From positions 385,115 through 449,114 of the forward strand of contig NZ_NPKH01000011.1 of NCBI RefSeq assembly GCF_002284535.1: a stretch of 64,000 nucleotides of DNA, given 5' to 3'. Within the stretch, counting starts at the first letter, position 1; every line of letters begins with the position of its first letter. This DNA is from Mesorhizobium wenxiniae (GTDB lineage Bacteria > Pseudomonadota > Alphaproteobacteria > Rhizobiales > Rhizobiaceae). Positions 37,030 to 46,166 of the stretch are shown here, piece by piece. The notes beneath the pieces were generated by a model. That model had not been told where the DNA came from. It saw only the letters and a list, made by a program, of their open reading frames with translations, and made no database searches. The position numbers and the translations under genes were made by a program.

Positions 37030-37934
37030 TCCCGGCCCCTTTGCGTCGGATCGAGGATGTCGCGCAGCGCATCGCCGATGAGGTTGAAGGCCAGCGCCAG
37101 CGCCAGGATCGCCGCACCCGGAAAGAAGACCAGCCAGGGCGCTGCCTGGAAATAGGTCTGGTTCTCGAAAATGATGTTGCCCCAGGATGCGGTCGGCGGC
37201 TGCACGCCGATGCCGAGATAGCTGAGCGTCGCTTCGAGCAGCACGGTGGTCGAGATGCCGAGCGTCCCCCAGACGATGATAGTCGGCAGCAGATGCGGAA
37301 GGATATGGCGAAACAGAATGCGTGGCGCGCTGGCCCCGATGGAGCGCTCGGCATCGATGAACTCGCGCTCGGCCAGCGAGCTGGTCTCGGTGTAGATGAC
37401 CCGCGCGGTCTGCACCCAGTTCACCAGTGCGATCACCATGGCGACGATCCACAGGCTCGGCTGGAGCACCGCCGCCAGGCAGATGGCGAGCAGCAGCGCC
37501 GGAAAGGCCATCATCAGATCGGTGAAGCGCATCAGCGCGCTGCCGATCCAGCCACGGAAATAGCCCGCGGTGACGCCGACCAGCGTGCCGATCACAAGCG
37601 CCACGCCGTTGGCGACGATGCCGATGATCAGCGAGGTGCGCGCGCCGAAAAGAATGCGGGTCAGCAGATCGCGGCCGAGCAGATCCGTGCCCAGCCAGAA
37701 GCTGGCATTCGGCGGCAAGGGCGCGCCTTCAAGCGTCAGCCCGTCGAACATCTGCTCGTTCGGATCGTAGCCCGTCAGCCACGGCGCCAAAATGGCGCCG
37801 GCCACGACGACGGCAACGATCACCAGGCCGATCGATGCCAGAGGGCGTTTTATCAGCCGCCGCCAGACGCCGGCGCGTGGCTTGACCGGCATGCGCCCGG
37901 TTGCTTGGAGATCAGGCGCGATGGGACTGGTCAT
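37026..37934 (-). CDS. ABC transporter permease, DppC type
   Basis: The 302-residue permease has a cytoplasmic N-terminus, then six membrane helices and the motif GTDLLGRDLLTRILFGARTS. An EAA-type loop AERSIGASAPRILFRHILPH follows. It partners with the DppB-type protein. It overlaps amiR by 23 bp and DppB by 4 bp, so the operon is tightly coupled. Confidence 0.95.
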   Translation of the reverse strand: MTSPIAPDLQATGRMPVKPRAGVWRRLIKRPLASIGLVIVAVVVAGAILAPWLTGYDPNEQMFDGLTLEGAPLPPNASFWLGTDLLGRDLLTRILFGARTSLIIGIVANGVALVIGTLVGVTAGYFRGWIGSALMRFTDLMMAFPALLLAICLAAVLQPSLWIVAMVIALVNWVQTARVIYTETSSLAEREFIDAERSIGASAPRILFRHILPHLLPTIIVWGTLGISTTVLLEATLSYLGIGVQPPTASWGNIIFENQTYFQAAPWLVFFPGAAILALALAFNLIGDALRDILDPTQRGRE

Positions 37935-38511
37935 CGCCGGCTTCTTCCGTCATCGCCACGATCCTGCGCGCGGCCTCCTCGACGCTGATCTGCCAGCTCA
38001 TCGCCAGCGACCGCAGTTGCGCATAGGCGCGGCCGTCCTCGGCGCCCTTCGACAGGGCTTCCACGGCACGCACGATGGTCTGCCGCTCGGCGACGCGTTG
38101 GCGCAGCGAGGCGATCTCGCTTGCCAAATGCTTGCGGGCCTCGAAACTCTGCCGTGCGATCAAAAGGGCGCTGTAGACGCCGGCATTGCCGACGGGCTTC
38201 AGCAACTGGGCGTCGGCCTTGTGCGACAGCGCCCACTCGATACGGCCTGGCGCTTCGGAGCCGATCAGCGCGACCAGCGGCATCGGCGCTTCGCCTGGCG
38301 TCCACGGGAATTGTTCGTCGAAGCCGAGATCGGCATCGAAGAAGACGAAATCCGCCGCCAGCGCCTCGGCCGGCAGTTCCGGCCAGCAGCCGATCGTCTC
38401 GAGGCCGATGGCCGACAATTGCCGCGTGATCGCCTGCACGGTCGGATGCGGGCGATGCAGGACAAAGGCCCTGGCGCCGCCGAGATTCGGGATGCGCGGG
38501 ACCTTGCTCAC
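37912..38511 (-). CDS. amiR: AmiR-like ANTAR antitermination regulator
   Basis: The 199-residue protein has an AmiR-like pseudo-receiver fold (residues about 10-130) and a C-terminal ANTAR helix pair (AERQTIVRAVEALSKG, then AYAQLRSLAMSWQISVEEAA). In Pseudomonas, AmiR prevents termination in amide-operon leaders and is held inactive by AmiC. It overlaps amiC by 4 bp and DppC by 23 bp. It would control the transporter-formamidase operon; the RNA target was not identified. Confidence 0.9.
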   Translation of the reverse strand: MSKVPRIPNLGGARAFVLHRPHPTVQAITRQLSAIGLETIGCWPELPAEALAADFVFFDADLGFDEQFPWTPGEAPMPLVALIGSEAPGRIEWALSHKADAQLLKPVGNAGVYSALLIARQSFEARKHLASEIASLRQRVAERQTIVRAVEALSKGAEDGRAYAQLRSLAMSWQISVEEAARRIVAMTEEAGDDQSHRA

Positions 38512-39698
38512 GACACCACCCTCAAACGTGAGCGGCCGAACGTCTCGGTCCGGTCATAGCGGGACAGATAGGGATCGGGCGCGACACCCTTGGTCACCGT
38601 GACAGTCTTGAACGCGGTCCCCTCGATGCGCCCGATCTGCACTGGCAAGGCGGCGTGCTGGGTTTGCGGATCGATGGAGATGTCGCCCAGCGGCGTTCGA
38701 AACGAGGTTCCGGCAAAAGCCTGGGGAAGGTCCGGCCATTGTGCGCTCGGATTGCGGGCGAGGATTTCGGCAAGCGTCCGCACCGAGGCATAGGCCGCCG
38801 CCTCGAAGGACGAGGCAGGCATGATGGACGGTGCCGAATTGCCCTGGCGATCCGCAGCCGAGATGTCGTGAAAATACGGTCCGACGGAAAGGTGGCCATT
38901 GCCCGCCTCGTTGAGCGCCGGCAACTCGCATTCGGTCAGATTGCAGGACAGGATCGGGCAGCGCTCCGGGCTGAAGTGCGGGTCGCGTGCGGCAAGTTCG
39001 GCATAGGCAGCGATGAAGGCGTAGGACGAGGAGCCGATCAGGTTGTTCAGGACGAAATCCGGCCGGGTCGCCTGGATCTCGGCGATCAGCCTGGAGACAT
39101 CGGCCTCGCCGAGCGGCAGATAGCGCTCGCCCAAAACCTTGCCGCCGGCGTCGGCGATCAGGTCGCGGGCGACACGGTTGGTCTCCCAGCCCCAGATATA
39201 GTTGGAGCCGAGCAGGAAGCCATTAGCGCCGAAGCGCGGCACGACATGAGCCAGCAGCGGGACGAGATGCTGGTTCGGGCAAGCGTGCATGTAGACGACA
39301 TGCTCGTTCGCTTCGAAGCCCTCATAGGGGCAGGCGTACCAGAGCGTGCCGCCGGCGCGCTCGAGGATCGGAATGACCTCCTTGCGGCTCCATGACGTGA
39401 TGCAGCCAATGATGTGGCGCGCGCCGCTGTTGGCGAGAATGTCGGCGCAGCCCGTCGCGTAGCCGTCGATGTTGCCTTGAGGGTCGCGCTCCACCGGAAC
39501 GAATTCGATCGGGATGGCGGGATCGGCGTTGACATCGGCGATGGCCGTCATCGCACCCGAACGGCAGGATTCGGACAGCAGTTGGTAGTTGCCCGACCGC
39601 GAGTAAAGGATGCCGATTTCGATACGCCGTCCCAAGCAGATCCCCAAAATAACAATGCCCCGCAGCCGCCGCCGCGGAAGGCGAGGCATACGAGGCAT
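38508..39698 (-). CDS. amiC: AmiC-like amide-sensing periplasmic-binding-fold protein
   Basis: The protein has the type I periplasmic-binding fold with amide-sensor features: EIGILYSRSGNYQLLSESCR, GCITSWSRKEVIP, then WYACPYEGFE and LGSNYIWGWETNR. AmiC binds small amides and releases AmiR. It has no signal peptide, as expected for cytoplasmic AmiC. The start is uncertain: ATG 39698 adds a basic 20-residue tail, while TTG 39635 (LGRRIEIG) fits the family. It is the first gene of the operon. Confidence 0.9.
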   Translation of the reverse strand: MPRMPRLPRRRLRGIVILGICLGRRIEIGILYSRSGNYQLLSESCRSGAMTAIADVNADPAIPIEFVPVERDPQGNIDGYATGCADILANSGARHIIGCITSWSRKEVIPILERAGGTLWYACPYEGFEANEHVVYMHACPNQHLVPLLAHVVPRFGANGFLLGSNYIWGWETNRVARDLIADAGGKVLGERYLPLGEADVSRLIAEIQATRPDFVLNNLIGSSSYAFIAAYAELAARDPHFSPERCPILSCNLTECELPALNEAGNGHLSVGPYFHDISAADRQGNSAPSIMPASSFEAAAYASVRTLAEILARNPSAQWPDLPQAFAGTSFRTPLGDISIDPQTQHAALPVQIGRIEGTAFKTVTVTKGVAPDPYLSRYDRTETFGRSRLRVVS

Positions 39699-39737
39699 TT
39701 TTGCCGCCCGGCGATCAGTGCCGGTATTTTCTCCATT

Positions 39738-39765
39738 AGCGTATTCGGTACGGCGGGTCAGTCAA
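39738..39765 (-). promoter_or_regulatory. candidate promoter of the amiC operon
   Basis: Read on the minus strand, TTGACT (39760-39765), a 16-bp spacer and TACGCT (39738-39743) lie about 40 bp before the amiC ATG at 39698. It is a sigma-70-like match. No clear operator is visible, and the ANTAR leader hairpins were not located. Confidence 0.35.
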
Positions 39766-39842
39766 GCGGGAAAGTGAGGGTCGGGAAAGTGCCCTGGTTG
39801 CGTCTGGTTGCGCGAGGGGCCTCGCCGAGAATTCGTCCTATC

Positions 39843-41588
39843 TCAGCGGTGGGCGCGTTTCTCGTCCGTCGCCGCCCGGTCGATCGCCAGCCCATCCGTC
39901 GACAGGGAGACACCAAATTTTTCGCCAGCGTCCTCGGGCGTATAGTACCCCAGCCTGATATCCCTCAGCACCAGTTCCGGGTCGCGCGCCAGGGGATCGC
40001 CATAGCCGCCGCCGCCCGGCGTGCCGACGCGCACGCGGTCGCCGGCCTTCAGGGCGATGTCCTGCTCCTTGGAGAGGTGCGGCGGCACATGTTCTCTGCC
40101 GTCGCGAAAAACGGTCACCGTGTTGACCGCGCCGTCCTTGCCGCCGAGCGCGCCCTGCGGGCCGAAACGGCCATGGTCCATGACGAAGGAGGCGCGGGCG
40201 TCGCCGCGCAGGATCTCGACCTCATAGGCGAGCCCGAAACCGCCGCGATGCCTGCCGGCGCCGCCCGAGCCTTCGCGCAGGGCATAATGACGATAGAGCA
40301 CCGGAAACGCCTGCTCCATGATCTCGACCGGCGGCGATTTGGAGATGCCGATGGTCGAGCAGCCGTTGCTCAGGCCGTCATGATCGGCGTTGCCGCCATA
40401 GCCGCCGCCGGAGATCTGGTACATGACGTAATCGCGGCCGCGGGCCGGGTCGTTGCCGCCGAGCGCGAAATTGCCGCTGGAGCCGGCCGGAGCCGCCGTC
40501 ACCTTGTCGGGCAGTGCCTGCACCATGGCCGCGAACACCGCCTCGGCGATGCGCTGCGAAACCTCGGCCGCGCAGCCCGATACCGGGCGCGGATATTTGG
40601 CGTCGAGGAAAGTGCCTTCCGGCCGCTTGACGATCAGCGGCTCGAAGGCGCCGGCACTGATCGGCACGTCAGGGAAAATATGGCGCATGGCGAGATAGAC
40701 CGAGGACAACGTCGTCGCCAGAACGCTGTTCATCGGCCCGGCGCAGGGTTTTGACGAGCCGGAGAAGTCGAAAGTGAGCGTGTCGCCCTGTTTCTCCACC
40801 GCAAGCGCGATGGTCAGCGGCTCATTGACCACCCCGTCGGAATCGACGAAAGCTTTTGAGCGATAAATGCCGTCGGGAATGGCCGATATGTTGGCGCGCA
40901 TCTGCTCGGCGGCGCGGCGCCGCAGTTCGGCGATCGCCTCGACGACTGTTTCATCTCCGTAACGATCCAGGATTCCGTTCAGCCGGTCCTGGCCGATCAG
41001 CAGTGCCGCCGCCTGTGCACGGATGTCGCCGATGCGCTGGTCGGCAACCCTGATGTTCGAGCAGATGATGGCGTAGATCTCAGGGTCGAGCACGCCCTTC
41101 TTGAACAATTTCACCGGCGGCAGCCGCAAGCCTTCCTGTTCGACCGCCGTTGCCGAGGCGGAAAAGCCGCCCGGCACCGAGCCGCCGATGTCGGGCCAGT
41201 GGCCGGTGTTCGACAGCCAGCAGAAAATTCTGCCGTCCCTGTAGACTGGCATGGCGAAGCGCACATCCATCAGATGGGTGCCGCCGAGATAGGGATCGTT
41301 GACGATGTAGATATCGCCTGGCTCGGGCGGCAGGCAGCGTCCGTCGGCGATCATCTCGATTACCGTTTTGGTCGAATACTGCATGACGCCGACGAACACC
41401 GGCAGGCCCTGGCTGCCTTGCGCGATCAGCGAACCATCGACCGCCGAATAGATGCCGTCGGAGCGGTCATTGGCCTCGGCGATGACGGGCGAAAAAGCGG
41501 CGCGCGAAAAGGTCAGGTCCATCTCGTCGCAGACCTGCTGCAGCGCCGCCTGGATGACCGAAAGCGTAATGGTGTCGAGTTTTGCCAT
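39843..41588 (-). CDS. hydantoinase B/oxoprolinase family protein
   Basis: The 581-residue protein is the HyuB-type subunit of an ATP-dependent hydantoinase/oxoprolinase. It contains VIAEANDRSDGIYSAVDGSL, DIYIVNDPYLGGTHLMDVR, then SNTGHWPDIGGSVPGG and FDFSGSSKPCAGPMNS. Zinc-binding and glycine-rich loops of the family are present (GGGYGGNADHDG). It starts at 41588, just downstream of the HyuA gene stop, so the two are one operon. The substrate could be a hydantoin, oxoproline or N-methylhydantoin. Confidence 0.93.
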   Translation of the reverse strand: MAKLDTITLSVIQAALQQVCDEMDLTFSRAAFSPVIAEANDRSDGIYSAVDGSLIAQGSQGLPVFVGVMQYSTKTVIEMIADGRCLPPEPGDIYIVNDPYLGGTHLMDVRFAMPVYRDGRIFCWLSNTGHWPDIGGSVPGGFSASATAVEQEGLRLPPVKLFKKGVLDPEIYAIICSNIRVADQRIGDIRAQAAALLIGQDRLNGILDRYGDETVVEAIAELRRRAAEQMRANISAIPDGIYRSKAFVDSDGVVNEPLTIALAVEKQGDTLTFDFSGSSKPCAGPMNSVLATTLSSVYLAMRHIFPDVPISAGAFEPLIVKRPEGTFLDAKYPRPVSGCAAEVSQRIAEAVFAAMVQALPDKVTAAPAGSSGNFALGGNDPARGRDYVMYQISGGGYGGNADHDGLSNGCSTIGISKSPPVEIMEQAFPVLYRHYALREGSGGAGRHRGGFGLAYEVEILRGDARASFVMDHGRFGPQGALGGKDGAVNTVTVFRDGREHVPPHLSKEQDIALKAGDRVRVGTPGGGGYGDPLARDPELVLRDIRLGYYTPEDAGEKFGVSLSTDGLAIDRAATDEKRAHR

Positions 41589-41589
41589 T

Positions 41590-43674
41590 TCAGGCCTCAC
41601 CGATGTCGATGATGATGTTGCCGTCGGCGTCCGAGCGCGCCCGGTCGCCGGGCTCGAGCACGGTGGTCGCGTCCATCTGTTCGAGGATCGCTGGCCCCTC
41701 GATGACCGCGTCGAGCGGCAGCTTCTCCCTGCTGTAGACCGGCGTGTCGTGCCAGCGCCCGCCATACCAAACCGGCCGGATTTCGCGCCGCGCGTCGGCC
41801 AGCGTTTCGGCGCGCCCTGCCGGGTCGATCAATCGCGACAGATCGATCGCCGGCCGCACGCCGGTCACCGAGGTGTTGAGGTTGACCAGATTGGCGCGGA
41901 TTTCCGGCAGCTCGACCTTGAAGCGGCCGAAATAGGCCTTTTCAAACAGTTGCTGCAATGTTTCACGTGTCACCGCGGACGAAGGCAGCGGCACGTTGAT
42001 GATGTGGGTCTGGCCGACGAACTGCATGTCGGCGGAATGCGTGACGCGGATCGTCTCCGGCTTCACCGCTTCCTTGCCGATCAGCTCTTCGCCTTCGTTT
42101 CGGTGCCGTTCCAATATAGTGTGAATCTGGGTTTCATCAAGACCGGCCACCGGCTGGTTGACCGTGTTGACGAAATCGTGCCTGAGATCGGCGACGACGC
42201 AACCGAGCGCATTGGTGATGCCCGGCCGCGCCGGCACCAGCACTTTGGGCAGACCGAGCTCGCGCGCCAGCGCCGTCGCATGCAGGGGCCCGGCGCCGCC
42301 GAAGGCGAACAGCGCGAAATCGCGAGGGTCGTGGCCGCGCGACACCGAGACCATGCGGATGGCGCCGGCCATCTTGATGTTGCCGAGCCGCAGCACCGCG
42401 CCCGCCGCCTCGACGCCGGACAGGCCGGTGGGTCGGCCGATCCTGTCCTCGAATATGCTGGTGACGTGTTCGACGGTGACCGGATTTTCGACGGCGAGCA
42501 GCTTTTTCGGCGCCAGCCGGCCGAGCACCAGATTGGCGTCGGTGATGGTTGGCTCGCTGCCGCCGCGCCCGTAGCAGATCGGGCCGGGATTGGCGCCGGC
42601 GCTTTCCGGGCCGATCTGGATCAGGCCGGCCGCATCGACGCGGGCGATCGAGCCGCCGCCGGCGCCGACCGTATGCACCGCCACCATCGGCACATGGATC
42701 GGCATCGCATATTCGATCTCGATCTCGTTCGACACCGCCGGTTCGGCATTGCGGATCAGCGCCACGTCGGTCGAGGTGCCGCCCATGTCGTAGGTGACCA
42801 GGTTTTTGAAGCCGGCGCGTTTTCCCGTATAGGCGGCGGCGATGACACCGGAGGCCGGGCCGGACATGACGGTCTTGGCTGACTCGCGTGTGACAAAGCG
42901 GGCCGAGATCATGCCGCCATTGCCGTTCATGATCAGGAAGTCGCGGGCGTAGCCTTTTGATCCCAATTCCTTGCGCAGCCGTTCGACATAGCGTTCGAGG
43001 ATCGGCTGCACCGAGGCGTTGACCGAAGCGGTGACACCGCGCTCGAATTCGCGCGCTTCCGACAGCAGCGCATGGCCTGTCGTGATGTAGCTATTCGGCC
43101 AAAGCTCGGCGGCGATCTCGGCGGCGCGCCGCTCATGCGCCGGGTTGGCGTAGGAATGCAGGAAATGGATGACGAGGGATTCGCAGCCGGCCTCGATCAA
43201 CTGGGAAATCGCCGCGCGCATCTCGGCTTCGTCGAGCGGGATGCGCACTGCGCCCGAGGCTTCGACGCGCTCCGACACTTCAAGCCGCAGATTGCGCGGA
43301 ATGATCGGGACGAAGCTGCCTGTCATGCCATAGGGCTGCGGCCGTGTCCGCCGGCCAAGCTCGATCACGTCGCGAAAGCCGCGCGTGGTGACCATGCCGG
43401 TCTTGGCCAGCCGGCGTTCCAGCACCGCATTGGTGGTGGTCGTCGTGCCGTGCACGATGAGGTCGATGCCGCGGATGGGGAAACCGGTGGCACCGAGCGC
43501 CGAAACGACGCCGAAGGCCTGGTTGTCGGTAGTGGTCGGGGTCTTGGCGATATGCACCTTGCCGCCGCCCCGGCCGTCGATCAGAAGCAGGTCGGTAAAG
43601 GTTCCGCCGACATCGATGCCGGCGACGACGCTGCCGAGGGAATCCAGCGTCTGCGCCGAAAAATTCTCTTTCAT
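41590..43674 (-). CDS. hydantoinase A/oxoprolinase family protein
   Basis: The 694-residue protein is the HyuA-type ATPase subunit. It has IDVGGTFTDLLL near the N-terminus, VHGTTTTTNAVLERR, then TYDMGGTSTDVALI and FGGAGPLHA. It activates the ring before hydrolysis, in complex with HyuB. With the carbamoylase at 29453 and the amide operon it suggests use of cyclic ureides or hydantoins, but the operons are separate. A short divergent promoter region precedes it. Confidence 0.94.
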   Translation of the reverse strand: MKENFSAQTLDSLGSVVAGIDVGGTFTDLLLIDGRGGGKVHIAKTPTTTDNQAFGVVSALGATGFPIRGIDLIVHGTTTTTNAVLERRLAKTGMVTTRGFRDVIELGRRTRPQPYGMTGSFVPIIPRNLRLEVSERVEASGAVRIPLDEAEMRAAISQLIEAGCESLVIHFLHSYANPAHERRAAEIAAELWPNSYITTGHALLSEAREFERGVTASVNASVQPILERYVERLRKELGSKGYARDFLIMNGNGGMISARFVTRESAKTVMSGPASGVIAAAYTGKRAGFKNLVTYDMGGTSTDVALIRNAEPAVSNEIEIEYAMPIHVPMVAVHTVGAGGGSIARVDAAGLIQIGPESAGANPGPICYGRGGSEPTITDANLVLGRLAPKKLLAVENPVTVEHVTSIFEDRIGRPTGLSGVEAAGAVLRLGNIKMAGAIRMVSVSRGHDPRDFALFAFGGAGPLHATALARELGLPKVLVPARPGITNALGCVVADLRHDFVNTVNQPVAGLDETQIHTILERHRNEGEELIGKEAVKPETIRVTHSADMQFVGQTHIINVPLPSSAVTRETLQQLFEKAYFGRFKVELPEIRANLVNLNTSVTGVRPAIDLSRLIDPAGRAETLADARREIRPVWYGGRWHDTPVYSREKLPLDAVIEGPAILEQMDATTVLEPGDRARSDADGNIIIDIGEA

Positions 43675-43755
43675 TGTCGAAACCCGAAATATCAGGACTA
43701 CCGATATGTGTCAGTTTGGAAAGGTGTTTCACGCTGGCGTCTTGACGCAAATATC

Positions 43756-43769
43756 ATTTGTATACTAAT
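43756..43769. promoter_or_regulatory. candidate GntR-type operator
   Basis: ATTTGTATACTAAT is nearly palindromic around GTATAC and resembles the TTGTATACAA-like sites of FCD-class GntR regulators. It lies in the divergent region between HyuA and Fpr. No GntR gene is adjacent, so the regulator would be encoded elsewhere. Confidence 0.3.
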
Positions 43770-43885
43770 AAATTCGGGACACAAGAGCTTACCGTGCAAA
43801 CGGGCACGCCGGGACCTGATCGGTTCGGGCGCGCAGGAGAAGGTTTGGCGTCAGCGCCCTCGGGTTGGCCAGAAGGTTAGGTTTG

Positions 43886-44713
43886 ATGAACACCATATCA
43901 ACGCTCAACACCGCCGGCGCCCGGCCGCAGCAGTTCCCAATTCCGGCCAATGTCTATGCCGAAACCGTCGTCTCGGTGAAGCACTACACCGACCGGCTGT
44001 TTTCGTTCCGCATCACCCGGTCGCAGTCGCTGCGTTTCCGCTCCGGCGAGTTCGTCATGATCGGCCTGCCCAACGCCGAGAAGCCGGTGTTCCGCGCCTA
44101 TTCGATCGCCAGCCCTGCCTGGGACGACGAGCTGGAATTTTTTTCGATCAAGGTGCCGGACGGCCCGCTGACCTCGCAGCTGCAAAAAATCGCGGTCGGC
44201 GACACCGTCATCATGCGGCAAAAATCGACCGGCACGCTGGTGGTCGACGCGCTGACCCCGGCCAAGCGCCTGTTCATGATCTCGACCGGCACCGGCATCG
44301 CGCCCTTCGCCAGCCTGCTGCGCGATCCCGACACCTATGAAAAATTCGAGCAGGTGATCCTGACCCACACCTGCCGCGACAATGCCGAACTCACCTACGG
44401 CCAGCAGCTGGTTGCAGAGCTGGAGAACGATCCGCTGATCGGCGAGCTGACCGGCGGCCGCGTCACGCTCTACAATTCGACGACGCGTGAAAGCTCCGAG
44501 CGCATGGGCCGCATCACCGCGCTGATCGGCTCGGGAAAGTTCTATGCCGATCTCGGCATCGACAAGCTCGATCCGGAGACCGACCGCATCATGATCTGCG
44601 GCTCGATGCATATGCTTAGGGATGTCAAGGAGCTGGCCGAAAGCCTCGGCTTCCAGGAAGGCTCGCTGCATCATCCGGCAAGCTTCGTCGTCGAGCGCGC
44701 GTTTGTCGGCTGA
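43886..44713 (+). CDS. fpr: ferredoxin-NADP+ reductase
   Basis: The 275-residue flavoprotein has the FAD motif FRAYSIAS (about 71-78) and the NADP site MISTGTGIAPFASLLRD. It ends in FVVERAFVG, as bacterial Fpr proteins do. It transfers electrons between NADPH and ferredoxin or flavodoxin, in redox stress or iron metabolism. The start ATG 43886 is preferred over an in-frame TTG at 43865. It is monocistronic, with a hairpin after it. Confidence 0.95.
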   Translation: MNTISTLNTAGARPQQFPIPANVYAETVVSVKHYTDRLFSFRITRSQSLRFRSGEFVMIGLPNAEKPVFRAYSIASPAWDDELEFFSIKVPDGPLTSQLQKIAVGDTVIMRQKSTGTLVVDALTPAKRLFMISTGTGIAPFASLLRDPDTYEKFEQVILTHTCRDNAELTYGQQLVAELENDPLIGELTGGRVTLYNSTTRESSERMGRITALIGSGKFYADLGIDKLDPETDRIMICGSMHMLRDVKELAESLGFQEGSLHHPASFVVERAFVG

Positions 44714-44717
44714 GACG

Positions 44718-44751
44718 GCGGGGCGCTTCGGCGCCCGCCTCAAGCGGGTTT
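44718..44751 (+). terminator. terminator-like hairpins after fpr
   Basis: GGGCGC-TTCG-GCGCCC at 44721-44736 makes a stable UUCG hairpin four bases past the stop. The overlapping CCCGC-CTCAA-GCGGG (44734-44748) is followed by TTT. The two hairpins exclude each other, a possible regulatory switch, but simple termination is the likelier role. Confidence 0.5.
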
Positions 44752-44766
44752 GACCATACGGTCAAA
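44749..44766. promoter_or_regulatory. perfect palindrome upstream of deoC
   Basis: TTTGACC-ATAC-GGTCAAA is a perfect 7-bp inverted repeat with a 4-bp centre, 107 bp before the deoC ATG. Its form fits a TetR/LacI-type operator. No regulator gene is adjacent. Confidence 0.45.
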
Positions 44767-44873
44767 AATCTGCTGCTTTCGCGGCCTTTTTCAACTATGA
44801 CCGCTTGAAGGACTCGTGAAGCGCTGCTTCGCGGGCTATTCTCGGTGGACGTCGCTGAACAAAGGGGCAGGAG

Positions 44874-45938
44874 ATGAGCAGCACAATCCGCGAGGCCGGT
44901 CTCGGTGCCGACAGGTTGGGCGCGCCCAAGGTCACGCCGCTGCCGGCGCGCACTGCCGCCAACGCGCCGGTGTCGCAAGCGCACGGCATTGTCCGCAACC
45001 CCGGCATGAAGCTCGATCTCGGCTTCATGGAATCGATGCGCAGCGTCAACCGCTCGGCGCTGGAACGGCGTGTCGCCAGTCTGACCAAACGACGCTCGAT
45101 CAAGGCCGACAACCAGGCCGCCTGGCTGCTGCGCGCCGTCGCCTGCATGGACCTGACCACGCTGAATTCGAACGACACCGACGAGCGGGTGCGCCGGCTC
45201 TGCGCCAAGGCGGTCAATCCGTTCCGCCGCGACATCGTCGAAGGCCTCGGCATTACAGGTGAAAAGATCCGCCCGGCGGCGGTCTGCGTCTATCATCCGT
45301 TCGTCGCCACCGCCGTCGATGCGCTGCGCGGCAGCGGTATCCATGTCGCCGCCGTATCTACCGCTTTCCCGCACGGCCTCACCCCGCTGTCGACGCGCCT
45401 GCAGGAGATCGAAGCTTCGGTGAGCGATGGCGCCGACGAGATCGACGTCGTCATTCCGCGCGGCCTGGTATTCGGAGCGAAATGGCAGGAACTCTATAAC
45501 GAGATCGTTGCGATGCGCGCCGCCTGCGGCGAGGCGCATCTCAAGGTCATTCTCGGTACCGGCGATCTTGCCACGCTGCGCAACGTCATGCTGGCGTCGA
45601 TGGTGGCGATGATGGCGGGCGCCGATTTCATCAAAACCTCGACCGGCAAGGAAAGCGTAAACGCGACATTGCCCGTCGGCCTTGCCATGGTGCGCGCCAT
45701 CCGCGCCTATTTCGAGGAGACCGGCTATCTCATCGGCTTCAAGCCGGCCGGCGGCATATCCACGGCAAAGGCGTCGCTCGATTGGCTGGTGCTGATGAAG
45801 GAAGAGCTGGGACGGCGATGGCTGGAGCCGGACCTGTTCCGCTTCGGCGCGTCGAGCCTTTTGACCGACATCGAGCGCCAGCTCGAACACCATCTGACCG
45901 GCCACTATTCGGCCAATCATCGCCACGCGATGGCGTGA
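44874..45938 (+). CDS. deoC: deoxyribose-phosphate aldolase with N-terminal extension
   Basis: The 354-residue class I aldolase cleaves 2-deoxyribose-5-phosphate to acetaldehyde and glyceraldehyde-3-phosphate. It has VCVYHPFVATAVD, DEIDVVIPRG and the Schiff-base Lys in FIKTSTGKE, with the KPAGGI phosphate loop. It is about 100 residues longer at the N-terminus than E. coli DeoC; the extension (1-100) is basic and helical. It has an AGGAG ribosome site. The aldehyde dehydrogenase gene downstream would oxidise the acetaldehyde product. Confidence 0.94.
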   Translation: MSSTIREAGLGADRLGAPKVTPLPARTAANAPVSQAHGIVRNPGMKLDLGFMESMRSVNRSALERRVASLTKRRSIKADNQAAWLLRAVACMDLTTLNSNDTDERVRRLCAKAVNPFRRDIVEGLGITGEKIRPAAVCVYHPFVATAVDALRGSGIHVAAVSTAFPHGLTPLSTRLQEIEASVSDGADEIDVVIPRGLVFGAKWQELYNEIVAMRAACGEAHLKVILGTGDLATLRNVMLASMVAMMAGADFIKTSTGKESVNATLPVGLAMVRAIRAYFEETGYLIGFKPAGGISTAKASLDWLVLMKEELGRRWLEPDLFRFGASSLLTDIERQLEHHLTGHYSANHRHAMA

Positions 45939-45965
45939 GGCGGACCTAGCTTTGAATGTCGAGTT

Positions 45966-46136
45966 CCTTCGCGCCCCCCTCTGTCCTGCCGGACATCTCC
46001 CCCACTTGTGGGGAGATTGGCTGTCATCGGCGATTTCGCCAACTGCTGACGTTGCAGGATGGCCGAAGCCAAACATGAAGTCCGATCTCCCTCCTTGTGG
46101 GGGAGATGTCCGGCAGGACAGAGGGGGGCGCGAAGG
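45966..46136. repeat. perfect 40-bp inverted repeat element
   Basis: Left arm 45966-46005 and right arm 46097-46136 are exact reverse complements, 40 of 40. The loop is 91 bp. Related arms form the inner pair of the nested repeat at 12167-12573. It lies between deoC and the aldehyde dehydrogenase gene; transcripts crossing it could form a very stable hairpin. Confidence 0.9.
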
Positions 46137-46166
46137 ATCGCCTGCCTCGCTGAAGAGGAGCGCTCC

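Noticed and set aside
46059..46166. Longer N-terminus for the aldehyde dehydrogenase
   Set aside because: It would translate the 40-bp inverted repeat; ATG 46167 has a good ribosome site and a family-like start.
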